A stretch of DNA of 64,000 nt, from the NCBI GenBank assembly GCA_964650465.1, contig CAZYTA010000003.1, forward strand, positions 1 to 64,000. Direction: 5' to 3'. The notes beneath the pieces were generated by a model. The model ran no database searches and had not been told where the DNA came from. It was given only the letters and a program-made list of their open reading frames with translations. The position numbers were made by a program, and so were the translations under genes. Below are positions 41,089 to 49,603 of this stretch, piece by piece (the stretch's first letter is position 1; each line of letters starts with the position of its first letter). This DNA comes from RGIG6353 sp964650465. GTDB taxonomy: Bacteria > Bacillota > Clostridia > Oscillospirales > SIG627.

Positions 41089-41187
41089 TATGAAATTGCA
41101 TTAAATCAACTTCGCCGTATTACTTTGCTTCGTTTTATACATTGGTAGCGATGGGCGAGCATTGCCAGCGGAGGCTCTCCGTTTTTT
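41089..41187. repeat. Dispersed 100-bp repeat, copy G (full length, inverted)
   Basis: Same orientation as copy D: TATGAAATTGCATTAAATC, AACTTCGCCGTATTAC, GATGGGCGAGCATTGCC, hairpin CGGAG-GCT-CTCCG and TTTTTT. The hairpin arms differ from copy D by paired changes (C to A on one side, G to T on the other), which keeps the stem. Confidence 0.83.
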
Positions 41188-41226
41188 ATAGCTTGAGTAT
41201 GAATAGCTGAGAATTGACGGCGCAAG

Positions 41227-43293
41227 CTAAATAAATCTGATAAAGCACGCTCCGTTTTCTTCGCAACCGTAATTATAGGTAGCGCCGTAAAACTCGGTTT
41301 TACCGATTACGTCAACACCCTTGCGAGGTTCGGGAAATCTAACTGTAATATTGGCGGGAGTTGAATTAAAGACTCCTATAAAGCGGTTATCTCCGTAAAG
41401 AGTTACCCCCTCCGCATCTGTATATATATGACAGCCCGCACTCTTTATTATTTCACGAAGCTCTTTATGCTTCATATAGGGCTTTGTGTTGAGAAGGTAT
41501 TTTCCCTCTCCTACTGCTCTTAGCTGAGGGAAATCGTAATTGTGGGGATTGTCACAAGGCACAACCCTATAGCCTGTAATTCTCTCTACATTATCAAGCG
41601 AATAGCCTTTTTCCGTCCAGACAGACGGCGCATAATTGAACATTACGGTTGCGTGAGAAAGCATAGGAAGCACCTTTTCAAAATATCCGCTGTCGGCATA
41701 GATATTGTACGCAAACACAACAAGCTTGTATTTTGAAAGGTCTATGTCAAAAAGGTCATTGGCTCGGTAGGTATCGATAAGCGCACCGGTCATCCTTGCC
41801 TCGGCAATAAAATCCTCAGCAAAGCCGCACCGCATGTCTCGGTTGGCTCTCATATAAAAGGCTGAGCGTTCATCGGTAACGATAAGTACATCCGATATAC
41901 TTTTGCAGGGAATTTTTCTCAATTCTCCGTTCAGCTCGGCAATTCTTTTAAATTCCGCCATAAGCTCTCTGTCATCAAACCAGCCGCCGCCAAGGTCCAT
42001 CCACCAGAAGCCCGAATTGTGGGAAAGATTTTTTGCATATTCTCTCCAGAAAACAGACGTGGTATCTCTCATTCCCTTTGACTCCCATTCGGTTTCGTCC
42101 TCAGAATAGTTGGGACGGTTATCAAGGGAGTCAAGATGAGTTCTGTTGTCAAGCTCATCAAGCCACAGTTTTTTAAGATTTACCGACTGTGCGGCGCAAA
42201 GCTCGCCTCCGGGTTCTCCTGCCTTGCATCTGTAGTAGGATTTTGGAGCGGCAAAAAAATCTATGTACGGAGAATTCAAAAGCCTTTCAAGAGCAAGATG
42301 CCCTGTATAAGCGGCATTGTCAACATGAAGATAATACCCGTAGAAAGCACCTGCCGGCTTGCCCGTTTTTTCTTTTATGATTTTACCGAAATGTTCAAGG
42401 GCGTTGGCATTTATCTCTGACATATACATGTCATAATCTATGGCAAGTATATCATCTGCCCTGACAAAGCTTTCAAGGGAGGAATTATCGGGGCATCTGC
42501 GTTCAGGCTCGGGTATAGGCATTGTATCGGGGGTTATTCCTTCCATTCCCCATGCCGCTTCAACAGCCTTTGCACTGCCGTACTTTTTCACCGCCCAATT
42601 ATAAAATTCACGTCTGTTTGTTATTCCCCAGTCGCCGTATTTATTGGACACACGCCCCCACAGCACAGTTTCGCCGCTTGTGCCGTAGGCTATGTGGTAG
42701 CCCAGTATTCTTCTGCCGTATTTTCCGTTTTCAAGGCGGTCAATTACTTTTTCCAGTGCTTCTCCCGCATCACGAAGCCACTTTTTGGAAGAAAAGCTCT
42801 GCCGTGCGATTACGCCTCCCACATTTGGTCTCGGGTCCTTGAATTCACCTGCGGCATAATATCCGTTTGGAGCTTCGTAGCCTATGTAATCGTGTCCGGG
42901 TGTACCAACGGTATTGCGGATTTCATCGGCAGTCTGAGGTCCTCCGTAGTAGACAAACACCTCCTCGGGATTTTCACAGCACCAATCAACCGGAACATTC
43001 AGCTTGATACGAGGGATAAAATATGCGTTTTCGTTGTTGCAAAATATCTCATCCACAACCTTATCGGTCAGAGAATAATCATATTCGTCAACGCCTGTCC
43101 ACCCCGACGGAAGTATGCAGGTATGAAGATTGACACCGATTTGGGTAAAGCTGCGGTGATAGTCTCCGTACCTTTCAAGTGAAGAATTGAATACTATCAA
43201 TTCACCGTTTTCATCTCTGAGAGGCGGGTCGTAAGCAAAGCCCAGTCTCGACCAAAAGACAGGGTTATTGCGAAGAAATTCTTTCATATTCAT
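41227..43293 (-). CDS. Intracellular glycoside hydrolase, beta-galactosidase (GH42)-like
   Basis: A 688-residue protein without signal peptide. The N-terminal TIM barrel begins FWSRLGFAYDPPLRD and contains ILGYHIAYGTSGETVLWG, where the Glu is the probable acid/base. KLWLDELDNRTHLDS holds a probable nucleophile Glu, and HNSGFWWMDLGGGWFDD follows. About residues 460-600 form a flavodoxin-like trimerisation domain (VLIVTDERSAFYMRAN, YKLVVFAYNIYA), and the end is a small beta domain. This order fits GH42-type beta-galactosidases and related uncharacterised groups. Catalytic assignments are inferred from motif position only. Monocistronic, with an inverted repeat upstream. Confidence 0.75.
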   Translation of the reverse strand: MNMKEFLRNNPVFWSRLGFAYDPPLRDENGELIVFNSSLERYGDYHRSFTQIGVNLHTCILPSGWTGVDEYDYSLTDKVVDEIFCNNENAYFIPRIKLNVPVDWCCENPEEVFVYYGGPQTADEIRNTVGTPGHDYIGYEAPNGYYAAGEFKDPRPNVGGVIARQSFSSKKWLRDAGEALEKVIDRLENGKYGRRILGYHIAYGTSGETVLWGRVSNKYGDWGITNRREFYNWAVKKYGSAKAVEAAWGMEGITPDTMPIPEPERRCPDNSSLESFVRADDILAIDYDMYMSEINANALEHFGKIIKEKTGKPAGAFYGYYLHVDNAAYTGHLALERLLNSPYIDFFAAPKSYYRCKAGEPGGELCAAQSVNLKKLWLDELDNRTHLDSLDNRPNYSEDETEWESKGMRDTTSVFWREYAKNLSHNSGFWWMDLGGGWFDDRELMAEFKRIAELNGELRKIPCKSISDVLIVTDERSAFYMRANRDMRCGFAEDFIAEARMTGALIDTYRANDLFDIDLSKYKLVVFAYNIYADSGYFEKVLPMLSHATVMFNYAPSVWTEKGYSLDNVERITGYRVVPCDNPHNYDFPQLRAVGEGKYLLNTKPYMKHKELREIIKSAGCHIYTDAEGVTLYGDNRFIGVFNSTPANITVRFPEPRKGVDVIGKTEFYGATYNYGCEENGACFIRFI

Positions 43294-43331
43294 TGTCGCT
43301 CCTTTTTTAAGAATTATAGCATATTACTCGT

Positions 43332-43350
43332 GATAGTTTCTACAACTATC
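43332..43350. promoter_or_regulatory. Inverted repeat upstream of glycosidase gene
   Basis: GATAGTT and AACTATC arms, 5-nt centre, about 40 bp upstream of the glycosidase start and next to a TATAAT on the minus strand (near 43316). Operator candidate. Confidence 0.45.
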
Positions 43351-43371
43351 TTACGAAATAATAAAACTATA

Positions 43372-44733
43372 TTACTGTTTTTCACAAGACTCCTTTTTAA
43401 TCTTTGAAGCTGCGTAAACAGTATATCCAATAAAGCAAAGTGTGTAAACTATAAACTCTAATGCATAGACGAGCATTCTGCCCTGCGCGCCTTTATTGAG
43501 AACAGAGCATGCATACCATGTGGCAGGAATTTTGTAAAGCCAGAGAGACAGTATGAGTATGAGTGCGGGATATTTTACATTGCCCATACCTCTGATACCT
43601 GCGGGAAGTACATTTCCGCCCGACCAACCGATAGGCATTATCAAAAGTCCTATTTTGAGCGTTTGGGTAGCAATTTCTATTACATTTTCGTTGCTTGTAT
43701 ACATTCCGACAAGCTGTTTTGCAAACAGAAAAGCTATGAGCGACAGTACAACGTGTATGATTGTTGATGCGGCTGTGACCCATATTGAAATACTGAGTGC
43801 CTGCTTCTTCTCGCCTGCACCCGTGTGCTTACCTGCAAGTATCTGTACAACATAAGCAAGAGCCAACGGTACAAGATGAATAATCGATTCTACCGAGGTA
43901 GTTATACTGAAAGCCGAAACGTGGTCATCTCCCATTGTTGAGAATATTTTACTGAGCACGAGACCGCCTATGGACACAACAAAGGATTGCGCACACATTA
44001 CAGCACCTATCTTTACCACCTCTACGGCAACATCGCTTCGGTAAAGCTTGAAGGTACCCTTGACGCATCCCTTGAAGTTACCTGTTTTGCCGATTATAAC
44101 GGCACAAATAACTGTAAAGAAAAGGTTTGTAAGTACACTTGCAAGACCCAGTCCCACAATTCCCATTTCAAAGACAACCATAAGAAGCCATTTCAGAGCA
44201 ATATCAATAATTCCTCCGAAAAGGGATATGTAGAGAGGACCCTTTGTATTCAGACAGCCTCTGAGAATACCAATCATATTGGTACGGAAAAATCCCATCG
44301 GAAGAGTTATGGCATAAAACACAGAATAAATATTTGCATTCTTAAAGAAGGTCTCTGACATATCAGGGTATGTAGAGCGAAGAATCGGGTCATGAAACAG
44401 TATAATAACTGCAGAAATCAAAACAGATATAACCGTTCCGATAAGCATAGAGGTAGAAAACAAGCTTCTTGAACGTTCGTTGTCTTCAGCTCCGATATAC
44501 TGGCTTATAAGTATAGCCGAGCCAGAGGCAACACATCCGTAAAGAGTAGTGAAGGGACCGAACACGCTTCCCACAAGAGAGGTAGCATTAAGAAAGCTGG
44601 TATCAATATTGGTTGATATCATGCTTGATATCATTGAAAGAACGATGGAGGCAAGCTGTTCCCAGAATACAGGTAAGAACAGAGTTATAACGAGCATGAT
44701 ATCAATGCGGACATTGTTCTTTATACGAAACAT
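43372..44733 (-). CDS. MATE-family efflux transporter
   Basis: A 453-residue, 12-helix multidrug/metabolite exporter. ITLFLPVFWEQLASIVLSMI, the conserved VFGPFTTLYGCVASGSAILISQYIGA region (here split in two: GPFTTLYGCVASG, ILISQYIGAEDNERSRSLFS) and NMIGILRGCLNTKGP are typical. GALVLSKIFSTMGDDHVSAF is the symmetric second-half motif. Drives out cationic drugs or metabolites by Na or H exchange; substrate unknown. GAGAGGTG precedes the ATG. Single gene. Confidence 0.88.
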   Translation of the reverse strand: MFRIKNNVRIDIMLVITLFLPVFWEQLASIVLSMISSMISTNIDTSFLNATSLVGSVFGPFTTLYGCVASGSAILISQYIGAEDNERSRSLFSTSMLIGTVISVLISAVIILFHDPILRSTYPDMSETFFKNANIYSVFYAITLPMGFFRTNMIGILRGCLNTKGPLYISLFGGIIDIALKWLLMVVFEMGIVGLGLASVLTNLFFTVICAVIIGKTGNFKGCVKGTFKLYRSDVAVEVVKIGAVMCAQSFVVSIGGLVLSKIFSTMGDDHVSAFSITTSVESIIHLVPLALAYVVQILAGKHTGAGEKKQALSISIWVTAASTIIHVVLSLIAFLFAKQLVGMYTSNENVIEIATQTLKIGLLIMPIGWSGGNVLPAGIRGMGNVKYPALILILSLWLYKIPATWYACSVLNKGAQGRMLVYALEFIVYTLCFIGYTVYAASKIKKESCEKQ

Positions 44734-44796
44734 AAAGCACCTCTCAGAATTAAGATTTTATCCACCTCAAATATAGAACAAAGGAGAAAAAAAGTC

Positions 44797-44838
44797 AATA
44801 GGATTTGAAAATTTAAGAATAAATTTTCAAATCCTATT
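44797..44838 (-). terminator. Terminator of the pfp-hslO operon
   Basis: AATAGGATTTGAAAATTT / AAATTTTCAAATCCTATT with a 6-nt loop, two bases after the pfp stop. Confidence 0.9.
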
Positions 44839-44840
44839 CG

Positions 44841-46049
44841 TTAGATTATAAACTGTACGGGAAGTCCGTTTTCAAATTCGGGAATACTCTCTCCGAGAAC
44901 AAGGGGGCGTATCCACTCGATGCACTCGGTGGTAACATGGTTTCCGCGTTCGTTTATGAACTCACGTGGTACCTGTCGTACAACATTTGCAACAGAATCA
45001 AGCTCTGCCTTCTGACAGTTGCAGGAGTAGGGCTTGGTGGAGGTTCTTACAAAGGTAGCCATACATCCTGTCTCGCCCTCAAGGGCAAGTCTTGCACCAA
45101 AAGAGCCTATCTTGACAGATTCTTCTATGTCCGTACCCGAAGCAATATGAGCGGCACATCTCTGAAGAATGCTAAGTTCAACGGTTCTCGCCTTACAGCC
45201 CAGCTTTTCCTTAAGAATACTTTCAAGAACTCTGCCTGTACCCGACAGCTGTTTATGACCGAAGGCATCTGTTTTGCTTCCGTCCTCGCTGATATATCTG
45301 CCGTTTTTGTCACGGATACCCTCGGATACCGCTACAACAACATTGGGCTTCTTTTCAAATTCAGCCTTTACATCCTCGAGGAATTCCTCAATGCTGAAAT
45401 CCACTTCGGGCAGGTACACAAGGTCGGGGCGGGCAAGCGCAGCAGAAGCAGTAAGCCAGCCGGCATCACGTCCCATTATCTCTACAACTGTAACAGCCTT
45501 TATCTTATATACAGCAGTATCACGGAGTATTTCGGCAAGGGAGGTTGCAACGTACTTTGCCGCAGAACCGTAGCCGGGTGTGTGGTCTGTGCAGGCAAGG
45601 TCATTGTCAATGGTTTTGGGTACACCTACAAAGCGAATATCGGAATTCAATTTTTTTGCATATGCCGACAGCTTACGGATAGTGTCCATTGAATCATTGC
45701 CGCCGATATAGAAGAAATAACCTATATTATTGCGGTCAAGTATTTCAAATATTTTATTGTACATCTCAATATCCTCTGCCTTTTCGGAGGTCTCCGAAGG
45801 CAGCTTGAGACGGCAGGAGCCCAGTGCGGCGGCGGGAGTTTTTTCAAGTCTTACAAAATCATTTTCTGTGAAAAGCAGCTTTGAAAGATTGCAGAACTCC
45901 TCCTTCATAAAGCCTTCGATTCCATTGAGCATTCCGTACACAGTATCAACCTTTTCGGATGCCTTAAGCTCTCTGACAACGCCTGAAAGAGTGGCATTGA
46001 TAGCGGCAGTAGGACCGCCTGACTGACCTATTACAGCGTTCTTTTTCAT
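44841..46049 (-). CDS. pfp: PPi-dependent 6-phosphofructokinase (PFK clade with GGNDS)
   Basis: A 402-residue phosphofructokinase. GQSGGPTAAINATLSG starts the enzyme. GGNDS at residues 116-120 replaces the GGDGS of ATP enzymes, the residue change linked to pyrophosphate use. VPKTIDNDL (144-151) carries the catalytic Thr-Ile-Asp, and DHTPGYGSAAKYVATS and EIMGRDAGWLTA follow. It phosphorylates fructose 6-phosphate reversibly with PPi, common in anaerobic Clostridia. It is the distal gene after hslO (12 bp). Donor specificity is inferred from the motif. Confidence 0.88.
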   Translation of the reverse strand: MKKNAVIGQSGGPTAAINATLSGVVRELKASEKVDTVYGMLNGIEGFMKEEFCNLSKLLFTENDFVRLEKTPAAALGSCRLKLPSETSEKAEDIEMYNKIFEILDRNNIGYFFYIGGNDSMDTIRKLSAYAKKLNSDIRFVGVPKTIDNDLACTDHTPGYGSAAKYVATSLAEILRDTAVYKIKAVTVVEIMGRDAGWLTASAALARPDLVYLPEVDFSIEEFLEDVKAEFEKKPNVVVAVSEGIRDKNGRYISEDGSKTDAFGHKQLSGTGRVLESILKEKLGCKARTVELSILQRCAAHIASGTDIEESVKIGSFGARLALEGETGCMATFVRTSTKPYSCNCQKAELDSVANVVRQVPREFINERGNHVTTECIEWIRPLVLGESIPEFENGLPVQFII

Positions 46050-46061
46050 AGTCTCTCCTTT

Positions 46062-46946
46062 TTATTCAGCAGTTTTATTAAGTATGTTTTCAAGCTCTTC
46101 AAGTGAAAAAATATATTTGTTTTTACAAAATCTGCAAACAGTTTCAATAGGCTTGGCATCATCTATCATGGACCGGACCTCTTCTCTGCCCAGGCTGATG
46201 AGCCCCTTTTCATATTTCTCCTTGGAGCAGGTACATTTAAACGATATATCTATTGTGTCAAATTCTTCATATTCTATACCGTTGAAAACAAGTTCTGCAA
46301 ATTTTTCCGCACCGTGTCCCCTGTCCATTATCTCGGTTACGGAATTTATAAGTGCCATGTTGGTTTCAAGTCTGTCAACTACAGTCTCATCAGCTCCCGG
46401 AAGAAGCTGGAGAATAAAGCCTCCCGCAACACGGCAGGTATAATCGCGCTCAACAAGAACTCCCAGTGCACATGCAGACGGGGTTTGCTCGCTGTTTGCA
46501 TAGTAAGCTGTTACATCCTCGGCTATTTCTCCGCTGACAAGCTCTGACATTCCCACATACGGCTCGCCTGCGCCAAGGTCTCGTACTATGCAAAGGTATC
46601 CTTCTCCGACTGCTCCTCCGACGTCAAGCTTTCCGTTGGGCTTCAGCGGCAGGTCAACGGCGGGATTTTCCATGTAACCTCTGACATTTCCCGAATAGTC
46701 GGAAACACAGGTTACCGTACCTGCAGGTCCGTTTCCTTTAAGCTGAAAGGTAAGAGAGTCGGTTGGATTCTTCATAAGACATCCCATAAGAGAGGCGGCA
46801 GTAAGCGCTCTTCCCAGCGTAGCCGTAGCGGTAGGTGTTGTCATATGGTGTGTATGAGCGGTATTTACAATTTCTGTGGTGTCTGCAAATATAAGCCTTG
46901 CAGAACCGTCCGAAGTGATAAAACGTGTTATTTTGGAATTATTCAT
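46062..46946 (-). CDS. hslO: Redox-regulated chaperone Hsp33
   Basis: A 294-residue Hsp33. AHTHHMTTPTATATLGRALT, GSSxG-like core PAGTVTCVSDYSGNVRGYME and the C-terminal zinc switch CTC (about residue 236) with VCRFCKN (about 266) give the CxC-x27/28-CxxC ligand set. Under oxidative stress the cysteines form disulfides, zinc is lost and the chaperone becomes active in the cytosol. It overlaps the upstream methyltransferase gene by 4 bp and lies 12 bp before pfp. Confidence 0.94.
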   Translation of the reverse strand: MNNSKITRFITSDGSARLIFADTTEIVNTAHTHHMTTPTATATLGRALTAASLMGCLMKNPTDSLTFQLKGNGPAGTVTCVSDYSGNVRGYMENPAVDLPLKPNGKLDVGGAVGEGYLCIVRDLGAGEPYVGMSELVSGEIAEDVTAYYANSEQTPSACALGVLVERDYTCRVAGGFILQLLPGADETVVDRLETNMALINSVTEIMDRGHGAEKFAELVFNGIEYEEFDTIDISFKCTCSKEKYEKGLISLGREEVRSMIDDAKPIETVCRFCKNKYIFSLEELENILNKTAE

Positions 46947-47707
46947 TTTGTGTCTCCTGTGATGTTTTCCGAAATCAGCCTTGCCGCAAAATAATACCTT
47001 TCTGTGGTGTCGGTAACGGGAGATCCGTTAAAATCCGAGGCAACCGAAACAAGCGTGAGTCCAGCCTTTTTCAATGCCGCTTTTATTTCGGCAAGAGTGA
47101 ACATGCGCTCGGTCTGCTCTTCGCTGTAACGGCGGTACAATCCGTTTTCTTTTGCAAATATGTTTATATAAAAATCGCATTTCTTGCTTTTTTCGTCATA
47201 ATAGTTTTCCCAAGCACAAAATACTTTATCCGACTCAAGTACATAGCTGTTATCGGCATAAACTGACTTGAATTTATATTCTGTGTTCATATCAAAGAGA
47301 AAAACGCCGTCCGCCTTAAGCTCATTTGCAACACATGCAAAAGCCCGGGTAAGGTCCGCCTTTGTGAGAAGATAGTTCAGGCAGTCAAAGGTGGAAATAA
47401 CGGCATCGTATTTGTGACCTGTGGAAAAGGAGGTCATATCCTGACAGGTATAAAAAACATTCAGTCTCTTTTTTTCTGCTTTGTGATTTGCAAGAGTAAG
47501 CATTTCCGAGGATGCATCAAGTCCGATGACCGTTGCCCCTCTCCCTGCGAGTATATGAGACAGGTCACCTGTGCCGCACCCCAAATCAAGTAAAGCGGCA
47601 CCCTGCACATTAAAATGTGACACAAGATAATCTGCATATTCCTCATAGTTCACATCGGAATTAAGCTCATCGTAAAAGGCAGGTAAAACAGTATATTCTC
47701 TATTCAT
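46943..47707 (-). CDS. Class I SAM-dependent methyltransferase
   Basis: A 254-residue methyltransferase. Motif I is LLDLGCGTGDLSHILA, followed by VIGLDASSEMLTLAN, and motif IV is YDAVISTFDCLNYL. The N-terminal YTVLPAFYDELNSDVNYEEY is the typical start of a Clostridial family sitting next to hslO. GVFLFDMNTEYKFKSVY and FTLAEIKAALKKAGL follow. Substrate unknown; the link to Hsp33 is positional (4-bp overlap). It also overlaps the acetyltransferase gene upstream by 8 bp. Confidence 0.86.
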   Translation of the reverse strand: MNREYTVLPAFYDELNSDVNYEEYADYLVSHFNVQGAALLDLGCGTGDLSHILAGRGATVIGLDASSEMLTLANHKAEKKRLNVFYTCQDMTSFSTGHKYDAVISTFDCLNYLLTKADLTRAFACVANELKADGVFLFDMNTEYKFKSVYADNSYVLESDKVFCAWENYYDEKSKKCDFYINIFAKENGLYRRYSEEQTERMFTLAEIKAALKKAGLTLVSVASDFNGSPVTDTTERYYFAARLISENITGDTK

Positions 47708-48161
47708 TATTCTTCAACCTCATAGGCGTATGTACTGTGCCGTGGTCCTCGTAACGCTCTCCCACAACCTCAAAGCCAAGCTTTTTGTATATGGGAATTC
47801 CGTAGTCGCTGGCATTGACGGTAACAGGGGCAGACGGGTCGGTGTGTGACATAAAATGCTCAAAAAGCTGTTTGCCTATTCCCTTTCCCATATAGTCTTT
47901 GTGGGTAAAGAAAAGACATATATGATTTGTACCTCGGCAGCCAAGCACTCCGCAGAGGGTTTCTCCGTCAAAAGCACCGTAAAGAGTGACACTTCCGTCG
48001 TAGGTATTCATCTTGAAAGACATTGCAGATGTGGTGTCCCTGAAAAACTCTATGCCCTCCATGGTATAGGTCGGCATAATGTATTTGTAGAAGGTATGAA
48101 AAATCATCCTTGAAGCCTCTTCAAAATCGCTGTCACCAAGTACTCTTATTTTTACATCCAT
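47700..48161 (-). CDS. GNAT-family N-acetyltransferase
   Basis: A 153-residue acetyltransferase. The acetyl-CoA loop is FFTHKDYMGKGIGKQLFEHF (motif R/Q-x-x-G-x-G/A) and the C-terminal VTVNASDYGIPIYKKLGFEV is the second family motif. The start at 48161 (MDVKIRVLG) is chosen because AAGGAG lies nine bases upstream; an alternative 27 bp earlier would put that site inside the gene. Substrate unknown. First gene of the operon through hslO and pfp. Confidence 0.85.
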   Translation of the reverse strand: MDVKIRVLGDSDFEEASRMIFHTFYKYIMPTYTMEGIEFFRDTTSAMSFKMNTYDGSVTLYGAFDGETLCGVLGCRGTNHICLFFTHKDYMGKGIGKQLFEHFMSHTDPSAPVTVNASDYGIPIYKKLGFEVVGERYEDHGTVHTPMRLKNNE

Positions 48162-48235
48162 TTTCATTTTCTCCTTCTGAATATTCATTCTATCATACTT
48201 TTACAAAAATTGCTATATGTTTTATAAAAAAATTA

Positions 48236-48263
48236 AAACCGTCTCAGCGTGAGACGGTTTTAA
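48236..48263. terminator. Terminator of ribU-vanZ operon
   Basis: AAAACCGTCTC / GAGACGGTTTT with a 4-nt loop; the vanZ-like gene ends inside the stem. Confidence 0.88.
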
Positions 48264-48723
48264 AATGCTTGTAGCTGTAGTATATTGCAAAAACTATTAT
48301 ATGCGCCGCAACAGCGCCCGAAAAATCTGTCCATATGTCCTTGACCTCGGCACCTCTGCCGCTTGAAAACAGCTGAACCGTCTCATCTGTAAAGGCAGTA
48401 AACAAAGAAAGAGACAGCGAATGCAAAAAAAGTGAAACGCGGGACATCTTGATAAAAAACGAGCCTATGTAATACAGCGCACCCAGAACAAAAAACTCTA
48501 TAAAATGCGCTGTTGTACGTACTATTGACACATCCACCATTGCTTCGGGGTCAAACTTGCGGACAATCATTTGCAAAAATTCCGCCACCTTATTGCTCTG
48601 CTCTGTGGATTTAATACCGTTGGCTATGGAATTGTAAAAAATAAATGACAGCCAAAAAATAAGCACCAGAATATATACCGATATAAATATTTTTCTGTTT
48701 TTACCGTAAAATATGTTTTCCAT
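48244..48723 (-). CDS. VanZ-family membrane protein
   Basis: A 159-residue protein with four helices. TAHFIEFFVLGALYYI and TDETVQLFSSGRGAEVKDIW-TDFSGAVA are the VanZ-like signatures (H-x-x-E-F and D-E-x-x-Q...GR...D-x-x-D). Family members affect glycopeptide sensitivity or act on phospholipid/teichoic metabolism; the original VanZ gives low teicoplanin resistance. No van genes are near. Its start overlaps the ribU stop by one base, so it is read with ribU under the FMN riboswitch. Confidence 0.85.
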   Translation of the reverse strand: MENIFYGKNRKIFISVYILVLIFWLSFIFYNSIANGIKSTEQSNKVAEFLQMIVRKFDPEAMVDVSIVRTTAHFIEFFVLGALYYIGSFFIKMSRVSLFLHSLSLSLFTAFTDETVQLFSSGRGAEVKDIWTDFSGAVAAHIIVFAIYYSYKHFKTVSR

Positions 48724-49307
48724 TATTTCCTTCCTTGAATTACAGGAGATATGCGTTTATATACAGCAAAAGTGAGAAGCACATTGAGAAGCCCTTTTAA
48801 CAAGGTAAAAGGGAAATTGAACACAATAACAACCTTAAACACACTGTCAACCCAAGGAATCAGCTTTGATGACATTCCTATTATGGCTTCAATAGGCATT
48901 ATCCTCGAATAAGCGGGATAAACAAGAAAATAATTTGTTATAACGGCTACAAAAGCCATTGAAAAAGCACCGATAAGCGATGCTGCAAGTGCACCTTTTT
49001 TGGTCTTATGAGTTCTGTAGTAAAGTCCTGCCAAAACAACAAAAGAGGAGCTGAGAAGGAAATTGGACAGCTCACCTACAAAGCCTGTGGTGGATGCAGG
49101 CAGACTGACAAGATTCTTTATAAGGCAGACAGCAAAGCCGCTGACAGGTCCCACAGCAAAGGATGCCAGCAATGCAGGAAAATCCGAGAAATCTATTTTC
49201 AGATACGAGGGTGCTATCGGCAGGGCAAAGTTCAGGTACATCAAAACGCTTGACAGTGCCGCAAGAAGTCCCGTAACCACAATTTTCCTTGTTGGTGATG
49301 TTTTCAT
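48723..49307 (-). CDS. ribU: Riboflavin ECF transporter, S component RibU
   Basis: A 194-residue S component with six helices. VVTGLLAALSSVLMYLNFAL, PSYLKIDFSDFPALLASFA and GPVSGFAVCLIKNLVSLPAS are the family motifs, with ELSNFLLSSSFV in the next loop. The FMN riboswitch directly upstream makes riboflavin the substrate with high confidence. Works with the shared ECF module encoded elsewhere. AAGGAGG lies next to the riboswitch P1 strand. Confidence 0.93.
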   Translation of the reverse strand: MKTSPTRKIVVTGLLAALSSVLMYLNFALPIAPSYLKIDFSDFPALLASFAVGPVSGFAVCLIKNLVSLPASTTGFVGELSNFLLSSSFVVLAGLYYRTHKTKKGALAASLIGAFSMAFVAVITNYFLVYPAYSRIMPIEAIIGMSSKLIPWVDSVFKVVIVFNFPFTLLKGLLNVLLTFAVYKRISPVIQGRK

Positions 49308-49320
49308 AAATTACCTCCTT

Positions 49321-49452
49321 TCAGGGTACGGAAAAGAGGTATACCTCTTTCGTTTCTTTCGTCCGGACTGTAACCGTCGGTATCGGAATTTCACCGATTC
49401 AGCCAAAGCTCGCAGACTATAACTGCCGGTGAGGATTTGCACCTCGCCCTGA
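49321..49452 (-). ncRNA. FMN riboswitch (RFN element)
   Basis: Minus strand, in order: TCAGGGCGAGGTGCAA, CCTCACCGGCAGT, AGTCTGCGAGC, GCTGAATCGGTGAAATTCCG, CCGACGGTTACAGTCCGGAC, then CCCTGA closing P1 with TCAGGG. An extra hairpin AAAGAGGTATACCTCTTT lies near the 3' end. The P1 3' strand abuts the ribU ribosome site, so ligand binding would block translation. Confidence 0.95.
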
Positions 49453-49530
49453 AACAAAAATTTTACAATACAATTATATTCTCTCCACCATTAAAAGTCA
49501 ACATGAAACTTAAAAATATTTTTATTTTTA

Positions 49531-49558
49531 TTGACAAAACAAAATTGCTGTGTATAAT
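49531..49558 (+). promoter_or_regulatory. Promoter of AraC gene
   Basis: TTGACA (49531-49536), 16-bp spacer, TATAAT (49553-49558). Confidence 0.85.
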
Positions 49559-49603
49559 CTATTTTTGTAAGAAATACAACTAAGAAAGAGAAAAAATTGT
49601 CAT

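Noticed and set aside
44937..45692. 251-codon + strand frame opposite pfp
   Set aside because: Antisense shadow; pfp motifs on the minus strand are complete.
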